Program-made: the position numbers and the translations under genes | Assembly: GCA_020012075.1 (NCBI GenBank) | Contig: DWUP01000011.1 | Coordinates: forward strand, 1-40,963 | DNA: 40,963 bases | Direction of reading: 5' to 3' | DNA from: Candidatus Avibacteroides avistercoris | Lineage (GTDB): Bacteria; Bacteroidota; Bacteroidia; Bacteroidales; Bacteroidaceae | The notes under the pieces: model-generated | The model's input: the letters and a program-made list of their open reading frames with translations, nothing else | What the model was told of the DNA's origin: nothing | The model's database searches: none | Shown: positions 9,370-19,260 of the stretch, piece after piece | Numbering within the stretch: position 1 is the first letter of the stretch | Layout of the letters: each line of letters begins with the position of its first letter

Positions 9370-10953
9370 TCAAAACCCATTGAGCCGCAGCCCCAACGTG
9401 TCGCCATACTGATGCTGGAGCGAGACAAGCTCAGTGCGGAGGCTGTCGATGAGCGGCCTCATGGCCGGGTCGTCATAGATGTTGTGCATCTCGTGCGGAT
9501 CATTCTGCAAGTCATACAATTCCCACGCATCGATGTCGTTGTAGAAGTGTATCAGTTTGTAGCGGTCTGTGCGCACGCCATAATGCCTCTTGACGGCATG
9601 TTCTGCCGGATATTCATAAAAATGGTAATACAGCGACCCGCGCCAGTCAGTGAGCGAATCACCGCGCAATATGGGCAGCAGCGACACGCCCTGCACTTCG
9701 TCGGGCACTTCGAGGCCGGCCAGCTCGATGAATGTGGGAGCAAAGTCGATGTTCTGCACCAACTCATCCACGCGTCCACGACGTTTGAGTCCCTCGGGCA
9801 AGTGAATGACGAGTGGCATGTGCATCGATTCCTCATACATGAAGCGCTTGTCAAACCACCCGTGCTCACCCATATAGAATCCTTGGTCAGACGTATAGAT
9901 GACGATGGTGTTGTCCATCAGGCCGTTTCGCTCCAGATAGTCGAGCACGCGCCCCACGTTGTCGTCCAGAGATTTCAGGGTCTTGGCATAATCACGCATA
10001 TACCGCTGGTATTTCCATTCGGCCAGTTCGCGCCCGGTGAGACGCCGCGAATAGAAGTCCTCGGCTATCGGGGCATAAAAGTCGGTGAACCGCCGCCGTT
10101 CGTCGGGGGTCATCGTGCCGAGTATGCCGAGATATGCCCTCTCGAGCCCTCCCGTGATGCCGGCAGTGTCGCGCAGCATCTTGAGGTCATAGGTCAGATT
10201 CATGTCTTCGGCTATACTCATCTCTTGCCCTGCCGCCGCCTCACGGCCCGCATAATCGTCATAGAAATTGTCGGGCATGACAAATTGGCTGTCCTCATAG
10301 AGCGTCAGGTCGTCGAGCGCCGCCATCCAGTTGCGGTGCATCGCCTTGTGATGGATCATGAGACAGAACGGTTTGTCCTTGTCACGCCTGTTGTCAAGCC
10401 AGTCGATACTCTCGTCTGTGATGATGTCGGTGACATACCCCATCTTTTGCACCATCGAGTCGGCCTGCGTGATGAAATGAGGATTGTAGTAATCCCCTTG
10501 GCCGGGCAATATTTCCCAATAGTCGAAGCCGACGGGCGTGCCGCCGAGATGCCACTTGCCGACGATGGCAGTCTCATAGCCTGCCTGACGGAGCATCTTG
10601 GGGAAAGTCCATTGTGTGCCGTCGAAGACTGAAGTCGTGTTGTCCCTGAAGCCATTGGCATGGCTGTGTTTGCCGGTCAGCAGGCATGCACGGCTCGGTC
10701 CGCTGATCGAGTTGGCAACAAAGGAGTTGGTAAACAGCAGGCCGTCATCCGCAATGCGGTCTATGTTGGGCGTCTTCACATGACGGTCGTCATAACAGCT
10801 CATCATCTGCTGCGTATGGTCATCCGCCATGATAAAGACAATATTATAATGCTCCGGCACCCGGGACTGCCTGTCGCACGAGGTCAGCCATGATGCCAGA
10901 GCAATACTTGTCAATGGAATGGTCAAAAAGGTCTTGCTTGCCATGACTGTCAA
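9370..10953 (-). CDS. Sulfatase, S1 family, resembling N-acetylglucosamine-6-sulfatase (S1_11-like), Ser-type active site
   Basis: 527 aa; signal peptide; FIMADDHTQQ, NSISGPSRACLLTGKHSHANGFRDN, IVGKWHLGG, YTSDQGFYMGEHGWFDKRFMYEES. Confidence 0.85.
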   Translation of the reverse strand: MTVMASKTFLTIPLTSIALASWLTSCDRQSRVPEHYNIVFIMADDHTQQMMSCYDDRHVKTPNIDRIADDGLLFTNSFVANSISGPSRACLLTGKHSHANGFRDNTTSVFDGTQWTFPKMLRQAGYETAIVGKWHLGGTPVGFDYWEILPGQGDYYNPHFITQADSMVQKMGYVTDIITDESIDWLDNRRDKDKPFCLMIHHKAMHRNWMAALDDLTLYEDSQFVMPDNFYDDYAGREAAAGQEMSIAEDMNLTYDLKMLRDTAGITGGLERAYLGILGTMTPDERRRFTDFYAPIAEDFYSRRLTGRELAEWKYQRYMRDYAKTLKSLDDNVGRVLDYLERNGLMDNTIVIYTSDQGFYMGEHGWFDKRFMYEESMHMPLVIHLPEGLKRRGRVDELVQNIDFAPTFIELAGLEVPDEVQGVSLLPILRGDSLTDWRGSLYYHFYEYPAEHAVKRHYGVRTDRYKLIHFYNDIDAWELYDLQNDPHEMHNIYDDPAMRPLIDSLRTELVSLQHQYGDTLGLRLNGF

Positions 10954-10992
10954 TGGTTTGTCTTCTGTGATTGGATCTGTTTCGAGCCGTTG

Positions 10993-11742
10993 TCAATCAC
11001 GCAGCATCAAGAGCACCTCAGCACCCGACCCGTCGAGCAGGTGCAGGCTGTCACCCTCGACATTAAACGAACGCACCTCAGACAATGCCTTGTTTATGCT
11101 GCCCTCCAGCTCCAGATCGGGACAGGCCATCAATGTCATTTGCCCCAATCCAAACTCCAAAGTACCATTGGTGCAGTCAATGCCGATGGACGAATTATAC
11201 ATGTTGCAACCGAGATTGCCGTGCACACGTCCTTCAGACGAATATATTTCGAGGAAAGGTATATTCTCAGTCGCACCGACTTTCTGTCCTTTCACCTCCT
11301 CGAATATCCATCTGCCATCTATAGGCCGCTTGCGCACAGCAGATACTATGACTTTGCCATCTTCGTTCACAAGGGAAAGAGAATCGCCGGAAGCATTATA
11401 GGCGACCACCTCTGTTAGTGCGGAGACAAGCGAGTTTTCAACATCCATATCCGGGCAATACATACGCGTGGAGACAGGTGCGCCAAACTTGATTTTCCCA
11501 CGCTTTGCATCCGCCTCTAATTTACCCCGGATCGTATTGCACGCTGCATTCCCCCAATAGCTACCGTTGGCTGCGTCAAACGCGATATAGGGATGTACAC
11601 CGGATTTCACTTGTTCTCCCCCTATCGAGGTTACAAACCATTCAGATATCGGCATCACTGCATCTGTTTCTTGCTTGGCTTGCTTCGTGCTCGAGCATGA
11701 CAGCAGGCACACGGCAAGCAATAAAGACATGATTTTTTTCAT
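10993..11742 (-). CDS. Lipoprotein with two tandem META (HslJ-like) domains
   Basis: Signal peptide with LLSCSS lipobox; two halves each with a G-x-x-x-C-N core (WGNAACNTIRG / HGNLGCNMYNS). Confidence 0.75.
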   Translation of the reverse strand: MKKIMSLLLAVCLLSCSSTKQAKQETDAVMPISEWFVTSIGGEQVKSGVHPYIAFDAANGSYWGNAACNTIRGKLEADAKRGKIKFGAPVSTRMYCPDMDVENSLVSALTEVVAYNASGDSLSLVNEDGKVIVSAVRKRPIDGRWIFEEVKGQKVGATENIPFLEIYSSEGRVHGNLGCNMYNSSIGIDCTNGTLEFGLGQMTLMACPDLELEGSINKALSEVRSFNVEGDSLHLLDGSGAEVLLMLRD

Positions 11743-11761
11743 TTCAGGCAAATCAAACAGG

Positions 11762-13333
11762 TTATTTTATTTCGTATTCTTCCTTCATATCAATTTCTTC
11801 CTTGCCTTTATAGAATTTATATTCGAGGTAAGTCAGATTTTGATTTGGTATTACATTTATTCCAAAGCCATATTTCATCTGCCACTTCCTTTTCAACGAC
11901 ACAAGTCCTTGATTGATATAAGCAGCGACGTATGGATGGACGTGTATAGTGAATTTGGCTATCTTCAACTTATTGACCAGATAGTCCACTTTGCCCTCGA
12001 GGACGTCGGTAAAGAGCAGTGAGGGATGTATAATACCCTTGCCGTGACACGTCGGACAATTTTCGGACGTCGTGATACTCATGGCCGGACGTACCCTCTG
12101 ACGGGTAATCTGCATCAATCCGAATTTGCTGAGGGGAAGTATATTATGCTTTGCCCTATCCTGCTGCATGTTCTGACACATGCGCTCATAGAGTTTTTGT
12201 CGGTTGTCCGCCTCAGACATATCTATGAAATCCACCACTATGATGCCGCCCAAATCCCTGAGGCGCATTTGCCTGGCCAGTTCATCGGCGGCAAAGAGAT
12301 TGACATCTAATGCATTTTCTTCCTGTCCGTTGTTTTGTCTTGTCCTGTTGCCACTATTGACATCTACCACACACATTGCCTCAGTCTGCTCGATGATGAG
12401 ATATGCGCCGTTCTTATATGAGACTGCCCTCCCAAAAAGCGACTTGATTTGCTTCGTTATGGAGAAGTTGTCGAATAATGGGATCTTGCCCTCATAGAGC
12501 TTTACTATGTCCTTTTTGTCCGGCGCAATCAATGAGACATACGTCTTAATCTCTTCGTATGTTGAGCGATCATTGATATAAATATTTTCAAATGTGGAAT
12601 TAAACAGATCTCTCAACATAGCAACCGTACGACCGGTCTCTTCGTAAACCAGATTAGGGGTGGCGACAGACTTCTGTATCTTGGTTAGGCACTCATTCCA
12701 ATACTTCATCAATATGTTGAGTTCATTGTCCAGTTCCGCCACTCTCTTGCCTTCAGCCACGGTCCTGACTATGACACCGACTCTCGCAGGCTTGATGCTC
12801 TGGATCAATTGCTTCAGTCTTGTCCTCTCCTCTGATGATTTTATTTTCTGCGAGACTGAGACCTTGTCCGAAAATGGGACGAGCACGAGGAAACGACCGG
12901 CTATCGACAGTTCTGTCGTCAAACGCGGTCCTTTGGTAGATATAGGTTCTTTTACTATTTCGACTACCAACTCCTGCCCTACCTTAACAAGATTTGAAAT
13001 CGTTCCCTCCTTCTCTATCTCAGGCATCATCTGGGCTTTGGCCAGAGGGGGCAGGTTTTTTCTGTCGCTCATCACTTGCTTCATATACTTGACTTGGGTA
13101 TTAAATTGTGGTCCCAAATCCTGATAATGCAAGAAAGCGTCTTTTTCGTAGCCTATATCAACAAAACACGCATTTAGTCCCGGCATTATTTTTTTTACTT
13201 TGCCAAGATAAATGTTACCAACGGAATAGGAGCAGTCGCGGCCTTCTTTCTGCAACTCTACAAGACTCTTATCTTCCAACAAGGCTATTGTCACCTCATT
13301 GGGTTGCACATTTACAAATAATTCGCTTACCAC
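11762..13333 (-). CDS. rng: Ribonuclease G/E family
   Basis: 523 aa; S1-like N-terminus, VVDVNSGNRT, GGIIVVDFIDM, CPTCHGKG zinc link. Confidence 0.93.
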   Translation of the reverse strand: MVSELFVNVQPNEVTIALLEDKSLVELQKEGRDCSYSVGNIYLGKVKKIMPGLNACFVDIGYEKDAFLHYQDLGPQFNTQVKYMKQVMSDRKNLPPLAKAQMMPEIEKEGTISNLVKVGQELVVEIVKEPISTKGPRLTTELSIAGRFLVLVPFSDKVSVSQKIKSSEERTRLKQLIQSIKPARVGVIVRTVAEGKRVAELDNELNILMKYWNECLTKIQKSVATPNLVYEETGRTVAMLRDLFNSTFENIYINDRSTYEEIKTYVSLIAPDKKDIVKLYEGKIPLFDNFSITKQIKSLFGRAVSYKNGAYLIIEQTEAMCVVDVNSGNRTRQNNGQEENALDVNLFAADELARQMRLRDLGGIIVVDFIDMSEADNRQKLYERMCQNMQQDRAKHNILPLSKFGLMQITRQRVRPAMSITTSENCPTCHGKGIIHPSLLFTDVLEGKVDYLVNKLKIAKFTIHVHPYVAAYINQGLVSLKRKWQMKYGFGINVIPNQNLTYLEYKFYKGKEEIDMKEEYEIK

Positions 13334-13377
13334 CTATTTCCTTTTTATAGTTTATAAGTACTTTACTAAACAAAGAA

Positions 13378-13403
13378 CAAACTTCCTTCACCAAGAAAGT
13401 TTG
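13378..13403. terminator. Hairpin terminator between the small basic ORF and rng
   Basis: CAAACTTcCTT CACC AAGaAAGTTTG; T-rich tracts on both sides. Confidence 0.6.
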
Positions 13404-13432
13404 CTCTTTTTTAATCAATCAAGCAAGACTAA

Positions 13433-13525
13433 TTACTTTTTGCTCTTATGTCTGTTCTTTCTTAGTCTTTTTTTACGCTTGTGAGTAGACATTTTATGTC
13501 TTTTTCTCTTCTTTCCGCTTGGCAT
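13433..13525 (-). CDS. 30-aa AURKAIP1/COX24-domain (bS22/mS38-like) ribosomal small protein, missed by the ORF track
   Basis: Manual translation of the minus strand: MPSGKKRKRHKMSTHKRKKRLRKNRHKSKK*; matches the small conserved Bacteroidetes protein between HU and rng. Confidence 0.85.
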   Translation of the reverse strand: MPSGKKRKRHKMSTHKRKKRLRKNRHKSKK

Positions 13526-13559
13526 ATCTTCTAAGTTTTTATATTGGTTATTATATGAT

Positions 13560-13838
13560 TTATTGTTTTTTTACTGACAAAGTGAACGTTTTCGCAGGTT
13601 TGAACGCCGGTATGTTATGCTCCGGGATTATTATAGTAGTGTTCTTGGATATATTTCTGGCTGTCTTTTTAGCGCGTTTCTTTACAATAAAACTACCAAA
13701 TCCTCTAAGGTAAACATTCTCTTCATTAGACAACGATGTCTTTATGATATCCATGAATGCCTCAACAGTCCTTAGTGCATCAGCTTTTGGAATTCCTGTG
13801 GTCTTGGAAATCTCGTTCACAATATCTGCCTTTGTCAT
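13560..13838 (-). CDS. HU family DNA-binding protein
   Basis: 92 aa; MTKADIVNEISKTTGIPKADALRTVEAFMDIIKTSL, VYLRGFGSFIVKKRAKKTARN. Confidence 0.93.
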   Translation of the reverse strand: MTKADIVNEISKTTGIPKADALRTVEAFMDIIKTSLSNEENVYLRGFGSFIVKKRAKKTARNISKNTTIIIPEHNIPAFKPAKTFTLSVKKQ

Positions 13839-13882
13839 GTTTCTTTGTATTTATGTTGCGTTATTATTGTCTTTATGGGCTG

Positions 13883-13890
13883 CAAATATA
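13883..13890 (-). promoter_or_regulatory. -7 element TATATTTG for the HU gene
   Basis: TAnnTTTG match on the minus strand 45 nt upstream of the HU start. Confidence 0.5.
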
Positions 13891-14025
13891 CTGCTTTTAA
13901 TTTTAGATTGAAACATATCATCAAATATTTTCACAGCTCAAAGTAATGACTCCACCCGTGCAACTGCATGAATTTGTGAATACTATCAATCGGCTCATCC
14001 CATCATGCCCGGAGGTGTCGTGGCA

Positions 14026-15480
14026 TCATGCATTCTTCCAGAAACTGGGAGCGAACAATAATAATACGGTGAATATCTCCAGACGTCCGACAAGCATCAA
14101 AGCCGATGTGACCCACTTGGCAAAATCGGTCAAGGAACTGCACGAATAGGCCGGGCCATAATTGCCAAGCCCTACTCCCACATTACCGAGACTCGATACT
14201 GACATAGACAAAGACTCTGTAAGGCCTATGCCTGTCGTATAATAGAGGAATGTCCCGACCATGGCGATTATGATATAGACAATCGCAAATACCACTGCAC
14301 TCAGCACTGTCTTCTGTGGCAAGACCTTGCCATTCATTTTGACAGGCAGTACGGCATTGGGGTGAATCATCGAATTGAATTCATTTTTCAGCGCCTTTAC
14401 AACGACAGCTATGCGGACACACTTGATACTGCCACTCGTAGAGCCTGCACATGCGCCTATGAGCATCGAGGTCAGCAGCAAGATATTGGTCGATGCCGGC
14501 CATAGCGTAAAATCATCGGAAGCAAAACCGGATGTCGTCTGGCATGTCGCCACCTGAAACAGTGACTTACGGAAAGACTCTTCCAATCCCATTCCACCTT
14601 GCAAATAGAGTATCCCGGCAATAGCCAGGACAAAATAGCAGAATGTAGCGATGTAATATCGCAATTCCGTGTTGCGAAAAAGCTGGGAGAAACGTCCTTT
14701 GAAAGCTGCCAAATATAATAATGTAAAATTGACACCGGAGACAAACATAAATATCGACATGATATACTCTATCGCAGGCGAGTCCCAATACATGACATTG
14801 GCTTGCTTTGTGGAGAATCCGCCGGTAGCTGTCGTAGAGAATGAATGGCAAATACTGTCAAACAGCCCCATGCCGGCAGTGCACAAAAAGAATGTTTCAA
14901 GAGCCGTAATGCCCAGATATATTGACCATATCCATCTGGCCGTCACCCCGATGCGCGAATGGACACGGTCACTGGTGATGCCTGTGGCTTCGGCAGCAAA
15001 GAGCTGCACGCCGCCTGTCCCGAAAACCGGCAGTACGGCTATGGTGAAGAATACCATCCCGAGCCCCCCTACCCACTGGATAAAGCTGCGCCAGAACAAA
15101 ATCGAATGAGGCAGTGACTCGAGATTGTCTATGACAGTAAAGCCGGTAGTCGTAAAACCGGACATTGTCTCAAAGAAACAATCGGTGACTGTCTCCACAT
15201 AGCCACCAATATAAAATGGCAACAATCCGAACACCGTGAACAGCACCCAGCTCATCGTGACGATAAAGAAGCCGTCACGGCGGTTCATAATATTATCGGC
15301 ACCACGCCCGTACGTCATCATCACCACACCGGCAAGCAGTGTAATGACCGCACTCGACACGAATGAGAAGATAGTATCCTCGCCATAATACAAATCCACG
15401 CCGATCGGGACAAGCAGCAAGGCCGCCTCCACAAGCATCAGCACGCCGAGGATTTTAGCTACAAGTTTGGCATTTGTCAT
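14026..15480 (-). CDS. trkH: TrkH family potassium uptake protein
   Basis: 484 aa multi-TM; SGFTTTGFTVI, TTATGGFSTK, TTSGFASDDFT, SVSSLGNVGVGLG selectivity repeats. Confidence 0.93.
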   Translation of the reverse strand: MTNAKLVAKILGVLMLVEAALLLVPIGVDLYYGEDTIFSFVSSAVITLLAGVVMMTYGRGADNIMNRRDGFFIVTMSWVLFTVFGLLPFYIGGYVETVTDCFFETMSGFTTTGFTVIDNLESLPHSILFWRSFIQWVGGLGMVFFTIAVLPVFGTGGVQLFAAEATGITSDRVHSRIGVTARWIWSIYLGITALETFFLCTAGMGLFDSICHSFSTTATGGFSTKQANVMYWDSPAIEYIMSIFMFVSGVNFTLLYLAAFKGRFSQLFRNTELRYYIATFCYFVLAIAGILYLQGGMGLEESFRKSLFQVATCQTTSGFASDDFTLWPASTNILLLTSMLIGACAGSTSGSIKCVRIAVVVKALKNEFNSMIHPNAVLPVKMNGKVLPQKTVLSAVVFAIVYIIIAMVGTFLYYTTGIGLTESLSMSVSSLGNVGVGLGNYGPAYSCSSLTDFAKWVTSALMLVGRLEIFTVLLLFAPSFWKNA

Positions 15481-15488
15481 AGCCTGCC

Positions 15489-16823
15489 TTAATTGAAAAA
15501 GTTTTCAATCTTCTTGATCATCCCGCCGCAAAAGACCACCACATGGTCATTGGCCATGATTTCGCTATTACCATTGACTATCATGCCATGGCCATCGCGA
15601 ATCACTCCACCGATGGTGAAACCTTTAGGGAAGCCGATGTCCTTGACTTTGTGCCGTGTGACGTAGGATTTCTCCTTGACCGTAAATTCTGCCACGTCAG
15701 CATTTGCAAACGAAAGGGTCTTGACGTTGGACACATCGGCATCGAGCATCATCTGATAGATATGACTTGCCGCTATCTGCTTCTTGTTAATGACGACCCC
15801 GATGTCAAGGCTCTCTGCCATGCTTATATAATCGACGTTTTCGACCTCGGCGATTGTCTTTTTAAAACCGAGCTGGCGCGCCGAGAGACATGCGAGGATG
15901 TTGGTCTCAGAGTTGTCGGTCAATGCGACAAAAGCATGCTGCTTGGTGATTCCTTCCTCTTTCAGCAGTTCGATGTCACGTCCGTCACCGTTGATGACCA
16001 TCACCCTGTCGCCGACATGCTCCGTCAGCCACAGGCATCGGTCATAATCTGCTTCTATGATTTTCACATTGACATTGTCTGGGGCATATTGCGCCGCCTT
16101 GACAGCGATACGGCTGCCTCCCATGATAGTCATGTCGGTTATCTTGCCAAAAGAATCTTTGCCAAACGTGTGTTGCAGCTCTTCGAGATGCTCGCGCTGT
16201 GTGGTGGCATAGACAATATCGTTGAGACAAATCTCATCAGTTCCACGGGGGATTATCGTCTCATTTCCCCTCTTGATTGCCACTATGTGATATGGGATGT
16301 CGCGTCCCAATTCCATAAGTTTCTTGCCGACGATGGTCGATGATTCGCGCATCTTTGAACCGAGCATGACGAGTGCGCCCCCTCCGAATTCCCACCATTG
16401 TCTTATCCATGACATTTTGAGGGACGAGACAATCTCCTTGGCAGCGAGCATCTCGGGGCAAATCATAGAGTTTATCCCGATGTTCTTGAAGAATTGTGCA
16501 TTCTTGGGAAGCAGGTACTCATAGTTTTCAATCCTCGCTATTGTCTTTTTTGCCCCCAGACTGTTGGCAATGATACATGCAGTCATGTTGCGGCTCTCGT
16601 CGGGTGTCACTGCCACAAACAGGTCTGTGTTGCCCACTCCGGCATTCTTGAGACCGGTGATTGAGGTAGGCGGGACATTGACTGTCATGATATCAAGATA
16701 AGACTCCATCTTGCCCAGTTTGTCATGGTCCTCATCAATGAGGACTATGTCCTGCTTCTCCTTCGAGAGCAACCGGCTCAAATGTGTACCTACGGCACCG
16801 GCTCCGGCGATGATGATTTTCAT
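15489..16823 (-). CDS. trkA: Trk system potassium transporter TrkA
   Basis: 444 aa; two RCK_N/RCK_C halves, [22 protein letters not shown]. Confidence 0.94.
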   Translation of the reverse strand: MKIIIAGAGAVGTHLSRLLSKEKQDIVLIDEDHDKLGKMESYLDIMTVNVPPTSITGLKNAGVGNTDLFVAVTPDESRNMTACIIANSLGAKKTIARIENYEYLLPKNAQFFKNIGINSMICPEMLAAKEIVSSLKMSWIRQWWEFGGGALVMLGSKMRESSTIVGKKLMELGRDIPYHIVAIKRGNETIIPRGTDEICLNDIVYATTQREHLEELQHTFGKDSFGKITDMTIMGGSRIAVKAAQYAPDNVNVKIIEADYDRCLWLTEHVGDRVMVINGDGRDIELLKEEGITKQHAFVALTDNSETNILACLSARQLGFKKTIAEVENVDYISMAESLDIGVVINKKQIAASHIYQMMLDADVSNVKTLSFANADVAEFTVKEKSYVTRHKVKDIGFPKGFTIGGVIRDGHGMIVNGNSEIMANDHVVVFCGGMIKKIENFFN

Positions 16824-18727
16824 GATTCAGCTAATTGTTCCTTTATAAAAGCTTTAAGACCCGATTTATCCAAGCCACAAATCTCATGCAGTTTGGCCAC
16901 CGGGCCATGTTCCACGAATTTGTCCGGCAACCCCAAGCGGTGTACTGGCAGGTCATAGCCGTGGTCTTCCATAAACTCAGTTACTGCCGAGCCCGCGCCT
17001 CCTGCGGCCACGCCATCTTCGACAGTGATTACTGTGCGGTAATTCTGTCCTATTTCGCTCAGCATCTCTGAATCCAGCGGCTTGACAAAACGCAGGTCAT
17101 ACAGACCGACTCGCTTCTGTTCGCCGTCAGTCAGTTCGTCCACAGCCGCACGCGCCACCTGCCCCAGAGGACCGAGCGTCACAACAGCCACATCGGTGCC
17201 GCGCTTGATGCAGCGGCCGGTGCCGACTCTGATTTCCTCATACTCGTTCTCCCAATCCACCAATGAGCCGCGTCCGCGGGGATAACGGATGACGAAAGGC
17301 CCCTTGTCGGGCAACTGGGCGGTATACATCAGGTTGCGCAATTCATGTTCGTCGTATGGCGATGCGATGGTCAGATTGGGGATGCAGCGCAGATAGGCCA
17401 CATCAAACGCTCCATGATGCGTCGGCCCGTCTTCTCCCACCAGTCCGGCACGGTCGAGGCAGAGCACTACATTGAGCCTTGAGATGGCTACGTCGTGGAT
17501 AATGTTGTCATAAGCCCGCTGGGCGAACGAAGAATAAATGTTGCAAAACGGCAGCATCCCCTCTTTGGCCAGCCCGCCCGAGAATGTGACAGCGTGTCCC
17601 TCGGCGATGCCCACGTCAAAAGCGCGGTGTGGCATGGCATTCATCAATATATTCATCGAGCAGCCGGTCGCCATGGCAGGTGTCACACCCACGATGCGGC
17701 TGTTCTTGTATGCCAAGTCAAGCAGTGTCTTGCCAAAGACCTCCTGATAGAGTGGCGGCATCCCCGCCGGGCACGAGGCCTTGCGCTTGCCGGTGGTCTT
17801 GTCAAACACACCGGGCGCGTGCCATATCGTCGCGTCCTGTTCGGCGAACTCATATCCCTTGCCCTTCACCGTGTGGATGTGCAGCAGTTTCGGGCCGCTG
17901 AGTGTCTTCAACTCACTCAGCACGCGGATAAGCCCCTCGACATCGTGCCCGTTGATAGGCCCGAAGTAGCGTATGTTCATGCCTTCGAATATATTCTGCT
18001 GGTTGGAGAGCATCGACTTGAGGCTGTTGTTGAAGCGCAATATTTTGTTTTTATGCTTCTCATCGAGCACACCGAGCGTCTTGGCGAAGTTCCACAGCGA
18101 ATAGCGTATGCGGTTGTAGTTGGACTTGGTGTTTAATTTTATGAGATACTCCTTTAGTCCCCCGACCGTGCGGTCGATGGCAATGTCATTGTCATTGAGG
18201 ACTATGAGCAGGTTGTTGGGTATCGACGATGCATTGTTCAGTCCTTCGAAAGCCAGTCCTCCCGTCATTGCTCCGTCGCCTATGACTGCCACTATCTGCC
18301 TGTCCTCATGCTTCATGGCGGCAGCCACGGCCATGCCGAGGGCCACCGAGATGGAATTTGAGGCATGGCCGCACGTGAAAGTGTCATACTCGCTCTCCTC
18401 GGGCGAGGGGAACGGCTTGAGACCATGAAACTTGCGGTTTGTAGCAAACCGCTCGCGGCGGCCTGTCAGTATCTTGTGTGCATAGGCCTGATGCCCCACA
18501 TCCCACACAATGCGGTCATAGGGCGTGTCAAACACATAATGCAATGCGACCGTCAGCTCCACCACCCCGAGGCTCGCCGCGAAATGGCCGGGATTGCACG
18601 ACAAGGCATCGATGATGAAATCGCGCAATTCACCGCACAAGACCGGCAAGTCACTGACCTTCAACCTCTTCAGGTCGTCGGGACAATTAATGTTTGATAG
18701 AAACTTATAGGCCTGTTCCATTAACAT
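16820..18727 (-). CDS. dxs: 1-deoxy-D-xylulose-5-phosphate synthase
   Basis: [28 protein letters not shown]-type motif and [19 protein letters not shown]; true start is [13 protein letters not shown] at 18727/18721, not 18913; ATGA overlap with trkA. Confidence 0.94.
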   Translation of the reverse strand: MLMEQAYKFLSNINCPDDLKRLKVSDLPVLCGELRDFIIDALSCNPGHFAASLGVVELTVALHYVFDTPYDRIVWDVGHQAYAHKILTGRRERFATNRKFHGLKPFPSPEESEYDTFTCGHASNSISVALGMAVAAAMKHEDRQIVAVIGDGAMTGGLAFEGLNNASSIPNNLLIVLNDNDIAIDRTVGGLKEYLIKLNTKSNYNRIRYSLWNFAKTLGVLDEKHKNKILRFNNSLKSMLSNQQNIFEGMNIRYFGPINGHDVEGLIRVLSELKTLSGPKLLHIHTVKGKGYEFAEQDATIWHAPGVFDKTTGKRKASCPAGMPPLYQEVFGKTLLDLAYKNSRIVGVTPAMATGCSMNILMNAMPHRAFDVGIAEGHAVTFSGGLAKEGMLPFCNIYSSFAQRAYDNIIHDVAISRLNVVLCLDRAGLVGEDGPTHHGAFDVAYLRCIPNLTIASPYDEHELRNLMYTAQLPDKGPFVIRYPRGRGSLVDWENEYEEIRVGTGRCIKRGTDVAVVTLGPLGQVARAAVDELTDGEQKRVGLYDLRFVKPLDSEMLSEIGQNYRTVITVEDGVAAGGAGSAVTEFMEDHGYDLPVHRLGLPDKFVEHGPVAKLHEICGLDKSGLKAFIKEQLAES

Positions 18728-18740
18728 TTGATTTGACGTG

Positions 18741-18835
18741 CAAATATAGTGAAAGGCGATAGCATAGACAAGCCTGTGAGCTTGCTCGCATGCGGGCCGT
18801 GCCAAGCCGCACCCTATATTCGTGAAACAAATATC
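18741..18835 (-). promoter_or_regulatory. Copy A of a ~95-bp promoter/leader cassette upstream of dxs
   Basis: Aligns with 29307-29402 along its whole length; ends in -7 element TATATTTG (18741-18748). Confidence 0.7.
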
Positions 18836-18957
18836 GACAAATATTAATCCTGCTGTCGCAAATGCCCGCCTTTTAATCATCCGTGCCACGGGGAGCGGCC
18901 ATCGGCGCGGCAATACCGGAAGCCGGACGCCGTGGCATGCGGTGCAAATCGCAGCAT

Positions 18958-19030
18958 TTAGGCTGCAAATATATATATCTAACCTAAAAATATGTAGACG
19001 TTAGGCTGCAAATATATGTTTTTAGCCTAA
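18958..19030. repeat. Two copies of TTAGGCTGCAAATATAT, each closing an inverted repeat (TTAGGCT...ARCCTAA)
   Basis: 17-bp identical direct repeat at 18958-18974 and 19001-19017; AACCTAA at 18981-18987 and AGCCTAA at 19024-19030. Confidence 0.8.
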
Positions 19031-19216
19031 AGAAATCCGACAGCAACAGATGCCGGCACGCATGACATCCGTCCCCTGCCGCCACGATGCCCGGCCACCG
19101 GGAGTACAATGCCGTCAGGATGAACGCAAAAGGAGATGTAATCAAGCAAAAAGACAGTGCCAAAGGCAAATGTTCATAATATAGAGGAGATAATAACTCT
19201 GTTATCGCAATTTTTG

Positions 19217-19224
19217 TACTTTTG
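19217..19224 (+). promoter_or_regulatory. -7 element TACTTTTG for ileS
   Basis: TAnnTTTG match 37 nt upstream of ATG 19261. Confidence 0.5.
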
Positions 19225-19260
19225 CACCAATTTATAATATCAACGATTATTGCAGGACTT

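Noticed and set aside
9361-10632. 423-aa plus-strand ORF opposite the sulfatase
   Set aside because: Fully antisense to a well-conserved sulfatase; no recognisable domain or signal; explained by codon bias leaving few antisense stops.
13946-14149. 67-aa plus-strand ORF at the 3' end of trkH
   Set aside because: About half of it is antisense to trkH; the rest is unremarkable intergenic sequence.
15543-16343. 266-aa plus-strand ORF opposite trkA
   Set aside because: Antisense shadow of a clear trkA gene.
18733-18913. N-terminal extension of dxs in the ORF track (start 18913)
   Set aside because: The extension covers the promoter cassette and -7 element at 18741-18748; DXS homology begins near MEQAYKFL.
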